DNA from: Nocardia carnea
GTDB lineage: Bacteria > Actinomycetota > Actinomycetes > Mycobacteriales > Mycobacteriaceae
DNA: 64,000 nucleotides
Reading direction: 5' to 3'
NCBI RefSeq assembly: GCF_029868855.1
Contig: NZ_JARWOV010000288.1
Location: 1-64,000 of the forward strand
Below the pieces are notes generated by a model, which saw only the letters and a list, made by a program, of their open reading frames with translations, did not search any database and was not told the DNA's origin. Below are positions 60,864 to 64,000 of the stretch, piece by piece (position 1 is the first letter of the stretch; each line of letters opens with the position of its first letter). The translations under genes were made by a program, and so were the position numbers.

Positions 60864-61780
60864 CGACGGATGAAGATAACGATCGATTCCCCGACGTGGA
60901 ATGGCGCGAGCACTGGCCAGTAGACCGCTCTGTCGGCGCTGTTGTAGTCCCGCTGATCTTCGCGCTGCTGTTTCTGGTGTTGGCGGCGCTTCTCTTCGGT
61001 ATGGTCCCATTCGATGCCGGGTGGATACCGGTTATCGGTTCATGCGGCGGAGCGCTGCTGATGCTCGGCGCGGCGTCCGCGTTCATCGGCAAGCTGTCGT
61101 GGTTGGTCCGTCGCCGCGATTCGGGCGTCAGGCACCATGTCGACACCTCACGCGGGCCCGGAATCCGGCTGGTCATCGGGCATTCCAATCAGATCATCGG
61201 TTTGTGTGCCCTGGCGGGGTGTGCGCTGTACGGGCTATGTGCGTGGCTGGATTGGAAAACCGGCGGTAGCTATTTGTTGCCCTTGTCCAAGTCTGATCGA
61301 GCGGGTGCCACCTGGATTCTGGTGCTCGCGTCCACGGCAGCAGTCATTGGTGTACTGCTGGCTATCTCATTCAGATGGATGATTACGGTGGAAATATATC
61401 CTGATGGAGTGGCGAGAAAAACTGCTCTACCGTTCGGGCGGAGCCGTGAGGACTTTATCCTATGGGATGATATTCGCGCACTCAGGCCGGCATCGTTTTC
61501 TACGTACAATTCATCTCCCCCGATGATGGAAGTCGAGTATTCGGGTACCGTTGTGGAATCCCGGAACAAGGTTTTCGACAGGCCCGGTGTGCTGGGGCTG
61601 CCGATCCATCTCGTCCGATGCGACCTCAATTCACTGTTGTCGATCATGCAGTATCTGAAAGACCATAGTCGGTCGCGTTCACTCCTGGCTCATCCTGATG
61701 CTCCGCAGTGGTTTCTTCGAATAGAGCGGAGTGGCCGGAACTGTTACCGAGTTCGCGAAGTAGAAGGTAATGAGAAGTGA
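60851..61780 (+). CDS. Four-helix membrane protein, candidate immunity/partner
   Basis: 309 residues. Four predicted membrane helices (around residues 30-50, 55-80, 112-130 and 155-178) are followed by a cytosolic beta-rich, PH-like domain (about 180-305; MITVEIYPDGVARKTALPFG; ILWDDIRALRP). ATG 60851 overlaps the WXG gene by 13 nt; ATG 60857 is also possible. Codon use here is less GC-rich than in the flanking genes, suggesting acquired DNA. Role as immunity protein to the upstream effector is a hypothesis from gene order. Confidence 0.6.
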   Translation: MAMVATDEDNDRFPDVEWREHWPVDRSVGAVVVPLIFALLFLVLAALLFGMVPFDAGWIPVIGSCGGALLMLGAASAFIGKLSWLVRRRDSGVRHHVDTSRGPGIRLVIGHSNQIIGLCALAGCALYGLCAWLDWKTGGSYLLPLSKSDRAGATWILVLASTAAVIGVLLAISFRWMITVEIYPDGVARKTALPFGRSREDFILWDDIRALRPASFSTYNSSPPMMEVEYSGTVVESRNKVFDRPGVLGLPIHLVRCDLNSLLSIMQYLKDHSRSRSLLAHPDAPQWFLRIERSGRNCYRVREVEGNEK

Positions 61781-62778
61781 GTGTAACGTCGAGCCGGGCA
61801 GAGGGTTATGTCAGCGTTGCCGAATACCTCGCCGAAAACGAGGTGCGTTCGGCGCCCGTCCATCCGGATACCGTAGGGGCACCCCGGATATCGCTCCAGG
61901 CTCCACCGGAGTGGCGCGAAGTCCCTCGGGAGATCCTGCCCGGCGCGTACTGCGCCTGGGCGAAGGCTCCGGAGGGTGCTACAAACTGGTCGGACAACGT
62001 CCTCGTCATGGTCGGCCGTTTGGACCGGTCGGTGGATTCTGCCACCTTGCTGCGCTGCGGGTACACCGATTCGCGGCGCATGCCGGCGTGGCAGGAGATC
62101 CAGGCCGACACCAGCCCCTGTGCCGGGTTTCCAGCGGTCGCGGTACTGGGTAGGTACCGCGTCGAGGACAACGAGTTGGTTGCATACACGCGCTACATCC
62201 TGATAAGCGAAGGCCCTGTCCAGTATCTGGTTCAGGTCACTGCCACGGTGCGTGCCGCCTCACCGACCGCCGTAGCCGATATCAGCACGATCCGGAGCGG
62301 TCTGAATATCGTGTTGCCCAACGACCGGAATGTGCCCGGCAGTAGCGCTGAAGTGGCGGAATACGCGAAGCCGCGGGGCGGACCGACGGCAATCACCACC
62401 GCCGATGTCCGGGGTATCGGGATCGGTTTGAATCCCTCCGGTCACCTGCACAGCCTGACCATCGACGTCCACGCTTTCGCCAAGGGGCCCGACGCCTTGG
62501 CGGCGAGCATCATCGAGGCCTACCGGCGCGCTGCCGCCGCGCTCCCGTCCATCGAACCAGCCCGGCCGGACACAGCTGTTCCGGACCCTTCGAGATGGCG
62601 TGCACCGGCTGCCGGAGATGACTGGCTGCCGGACAGCCGGTCCGGCGCTCCGGCTGGTTATGACTCGATGACCGCGCAGTACTATCCGAGGCAACAAGCC
62701 CAGTATCGTCCGCCGTCGGACACCCCTGACCAGGCACAGCAATATCCACAGTGGCCGCCTCCATATGGGGCGCGCTAG
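61777..62778 (+). CDS. LpqN-like domain fused to a YbaB/EbfC-like domain
   Basis: 333 residues without signal peptide. The N-terminal part (about 35-185; LQAPPEWREVPREILPGAYCAW) is of the LpqN/LpqT type. A second domain (about 210-255; IGLNPSGHLHSLTIDV then LAASIIEAYRRAAAAL) resembles YbaB/EbfC-family proteins often encoded beside ESX genes. A Pro/Gln/Tyr-rich tail ends the protein. Starts by GTGA overlap with the membrane-protein gene, so all three genes form one operon. Confidence 0.7.
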   Translation: MSVTSSRAEGYVSVAEYLAENEVRSAPVHPDTVGAPRISLQAPPEWREVPREILPGAYCAWAKAPEGATNWSDNVLVMVGRLDRSVDSATLLRCGYTDSRRMPAWQEIQADTSPCAGFPAVAVLGRYRVEDNELVAYTRYILISEGPVQYLVQVTATVRAASPTAVADISTIRSGLNIVLPNDRNVPGSSAEVAEYAKPRGGPTAITTADVRGIGIGLNPSGHLHSLTIDVHAFAKGPDALAASIIEAYRRAAAALPSIEPARPDTAVPDPSRWRAPAAGDDWLPDSRSGAPAGYDSMTAQYYPRQQAQYRPPSDTPDQAQQYPQWPPPYGAR

Positions 62779-63462
62779 CTTCACAGGAGTCGGTGGGCAG
62801 CCTCTGGGGATCACGGAATCGCTCCGGCCATCGGGACTGCGGCACGAGCAACCGGCGCGGCACCGTTGTGGTTGAAATGCCCGGTCTTGCTTCTGGTCGT
62901 CTGCCCGGATCGGCGGACCGCGAAGTGGGCTGCCAAACCCCTCGAAATCGGCTTCGGTAATCCACCCACCACTGTGACGCCGCTGGTCTTGGACCCGTCG
63001 ACGGTACCGGTGGTCACCGACCCGCAGGTGGCAACGGAACTGCCGGAACTGGCCGTATTGTCTGCCGTCGCCCACCCGCACCACCCCGATCACGCCCGGA
63101 TCTGGATGGCCCTGGCCACGAGTTTTCGAACACTGGGGGCGGACCCGGCCCTGCGATACCATGACTTCATCCTGACGATGCTGCCGCGTGCTGTTCGTCC
63201 TGCTTGGGAGGCTTTTATGTCCACCGGTCTTCGTGATTACAACTTCACCAGCGACTTCGCCCGCAAGTACATCGCCGAGGGCAGGGCCGAGGGTGAGGCA
63301 AAGGGTGAGGCGAACTCGATCCTGACTGTCCTCGACGCCCGTGGAATAGATGTGTCCGACCAGGTCCGAGATGTCATCACTTCTTGCGATGACCTCGACC
63401 AGCTGCAGAAGTGGCTGCGGAGGGCTCTCGAAGTTGTCGCGGCGGAGGAACTGCTCGCCTGA
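62779..63462 (+). pseudogene. N-terminally truncated Rpn-like nuclease gene
   Basis: Residual frame starts in homology near 62860 with LKCPVLLLVVCPDRRTAKWAA, then PLVLDPSTVPVVTDP, and ends with the charged EGRAEGEAKGEA helix and a C-terminal WLRRALE. This is the C-terminal two thirds of the Rpn/recombination-promoting-nuclease-like proteins (PD-(D/E)XK) common in Nocardia; the ~90-100 residues carrying the nuclease motif are missing. No stop separates it from the upstream LpqN-YbaB stop and no ribosome-binding site is seen. Likely a deletion remnant. Confidence 0.65.
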
Positions 63463-63501
63463 CGGGCGTGCCCGCCCGGCTCACTGTGGGTGAGTGAGAC
63501 A

Positions 63502-63517
63502 GGATCTTTTCAGATCC
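63502..63517. terminator. Small hairpin before the last gene
   Basis: GGATCT-TTTC-AGATCC, 6-bp perfect stem; weak terminator candidate. Confidence 0.3.
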
Positions 63518-63580
63518 GGTGGGGAGTACGTACCTTGTACGGATCGGTCGAGATTTAGACCGTCTGAACGAGGTGAAAAT

Positions 63581-64000
63581 ATGAATACCTGGCGCGATCT
63601 GGACCCTTCCGCCCGGAAGGCACTACTGCGGGGAGAGCCTGCCGGCGATCCCGAAACCGACCGGATCGGGAGGGCATATGCGGAGCAGAAGCTCGGCCGC
63701 TCGCAGGCCCGGAACTTTCTGGTCTATTTCTTTATCGGCTTGGGCGTGGGACTGCCACTGGGGCTGTTCGTGGTGCTGGACATCCTGCCGATGGCGGTTG
63801 CCGGGCTCGTAGTGATCGCGTTGTGGCTCGGCTGCTGGGTTTTCGAGGTTCGCCGCCGGGTCGTGCTGATCCGCCTGTTGAACGTCAGCAACGGGGGTCC
63901 TCGGGTGCCCGTCGTGCCGGGCGGGCCGGGGCGGCTGGAGATCAGGGTGCCGATTCGTGGCGTCCTGCGAATGACGGCGCCATTTCTCGGGCTCATCGCC
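63581..64000 (+). CDS. Membrane protein, 3' end outside window
   Basis: At least 140 codons, still open at the window end. Starts MNTWRDLDPSARKALLRGEP; two adjacent membrane helices follow (about 48-70 LVYFFIGLGVGLPLGLFVVL and 72-95). GAGGTG lies 5-6 nt before the ATG. The cytosolic part continues past the end. Family not recognised from this portion. Confidence 0.65.
   Translation, partial: MNTWRDLDPSARKALLRGEPAGDPETDRIGRAYAEQKLGRSQARNFLVYFFIGLGVGLPLGLFVVLDILPMAVAGLVVIALWLGCWVFEVRRRVVLIRLLNVSNGGPRVPVVPGGPGRLEIRVPIRGVLRMTAPFLGLIA

Noticed and set aside
62260..63162. 300-codon minus-strand frame opposite the LpqN-YbaB gene and the Rpn remnant
   Set aside because: Shadow frame; the plus-strand proteins have recognisable domains.
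1..64000. tRNA, rRNA genes, insertion sequences, integrase or attachment sites
   Set aside because: None recognised by eye; no transposase-like protein and no tRNA cloverleaf was noticed, although short RNA genes could be missed without a covariance search.

Overview
The window is high-GC actinobacterial DNA, most likely from a mycolic-acid producer related to Nocardia. The evidence is the gua cluster with the actinobacterial guaB3 paralogue, an ImuA'/ImuB mutasome with a mycobacterial-type LexA box, mycothiol S-conjugate amidase, PhoH2, ESX (type VII) secretion accessory genes, Scr1/DUF397 regulators and many GTG starts. Gene order follows two Mycobacterium tuberculosis segments: Rv3412-guaB2-guaB3-guaA-imuA'-imuB, and fadA3-Rv1075c-cbs-metB-greA-Rv1081c-mca-Rv1083-Rv1084-hemolysin III-Rv1086-coaA-glyA-phoH2.

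Layout. 1-232: homopolymer-rich terminus without a gene. 233-10316: DUF5319 gene, guaB, guaB3, guaA and an envelope-stress module of the EsrISR type (PspC/LiaF-like protein, small membrane protein, PspC histidine kinase, LuxR-type regulator). 10358-15776: rRNA-type methyltransferase, two lipoproteins, then imuB and imuA' with a LexA box. 16015-18749: Ser/Thr kinase, Bax inhibitor-1 protein, small secreted protein. 19002-23061: accessory genes (frameshifted Fic gene, XRE regulator with two coupled small genes, DinB-like protein). 23213-51048: the conserved metabolic block (thiolase, SGNH hydrolase, CBS, MetB, GreA, Mca, thioredoxin-domain protein, hemolysin III, cis-prenyltransferase, CoaA, GlyA, PhoH2), interrupted by paralogous divergent lipases, a SUFU-domain gene, an unknown gene, a class III cyclase and a limonene-epoxide-hydrolase-like gene. 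51454-54369: DUF488, a small conserved protein, an orphan RHH antitoxin-like gene and an aldehyde dehydrogenase/DUF779 operon.

54775-63462 is a type VII secretion accessory region. One module has a small helical protein, a DUF3558 lipoprotein, a PPE/EspB-like secreted protein and an EspG chaperone. A second module has an EspC-like protein, a long WXG protein with a glycine-zipper tail, an overlapping membrane protein and an LpqN-YbaB fusion. Between them is an XRE-DUF5753/DUF397 pair. No ESX core components (EccB/C/D/E, MycP) are present, so these products would use a core encoded elsewhere. The window ends inside a membrane-protein gene.

Two patterns run across the window. At least 15 genes have a TANNNT -10 hexamer placed 6-8 nt before the ATG/GTG start, which predicts leaderless or near-leaderless mRNAs. 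Most convergent gene pairs are separated by long perfect or near-perfect hairpins, usually without U-tracts. The best candidates for something undescribed are the WXG glycine-zipper effector with its overlapping membrane protein (59517-61780), the LpqN-YbaB fusion, the large inverted-repeat element before glyA, and the 33-bp-period repeat between imuA' and imuB.
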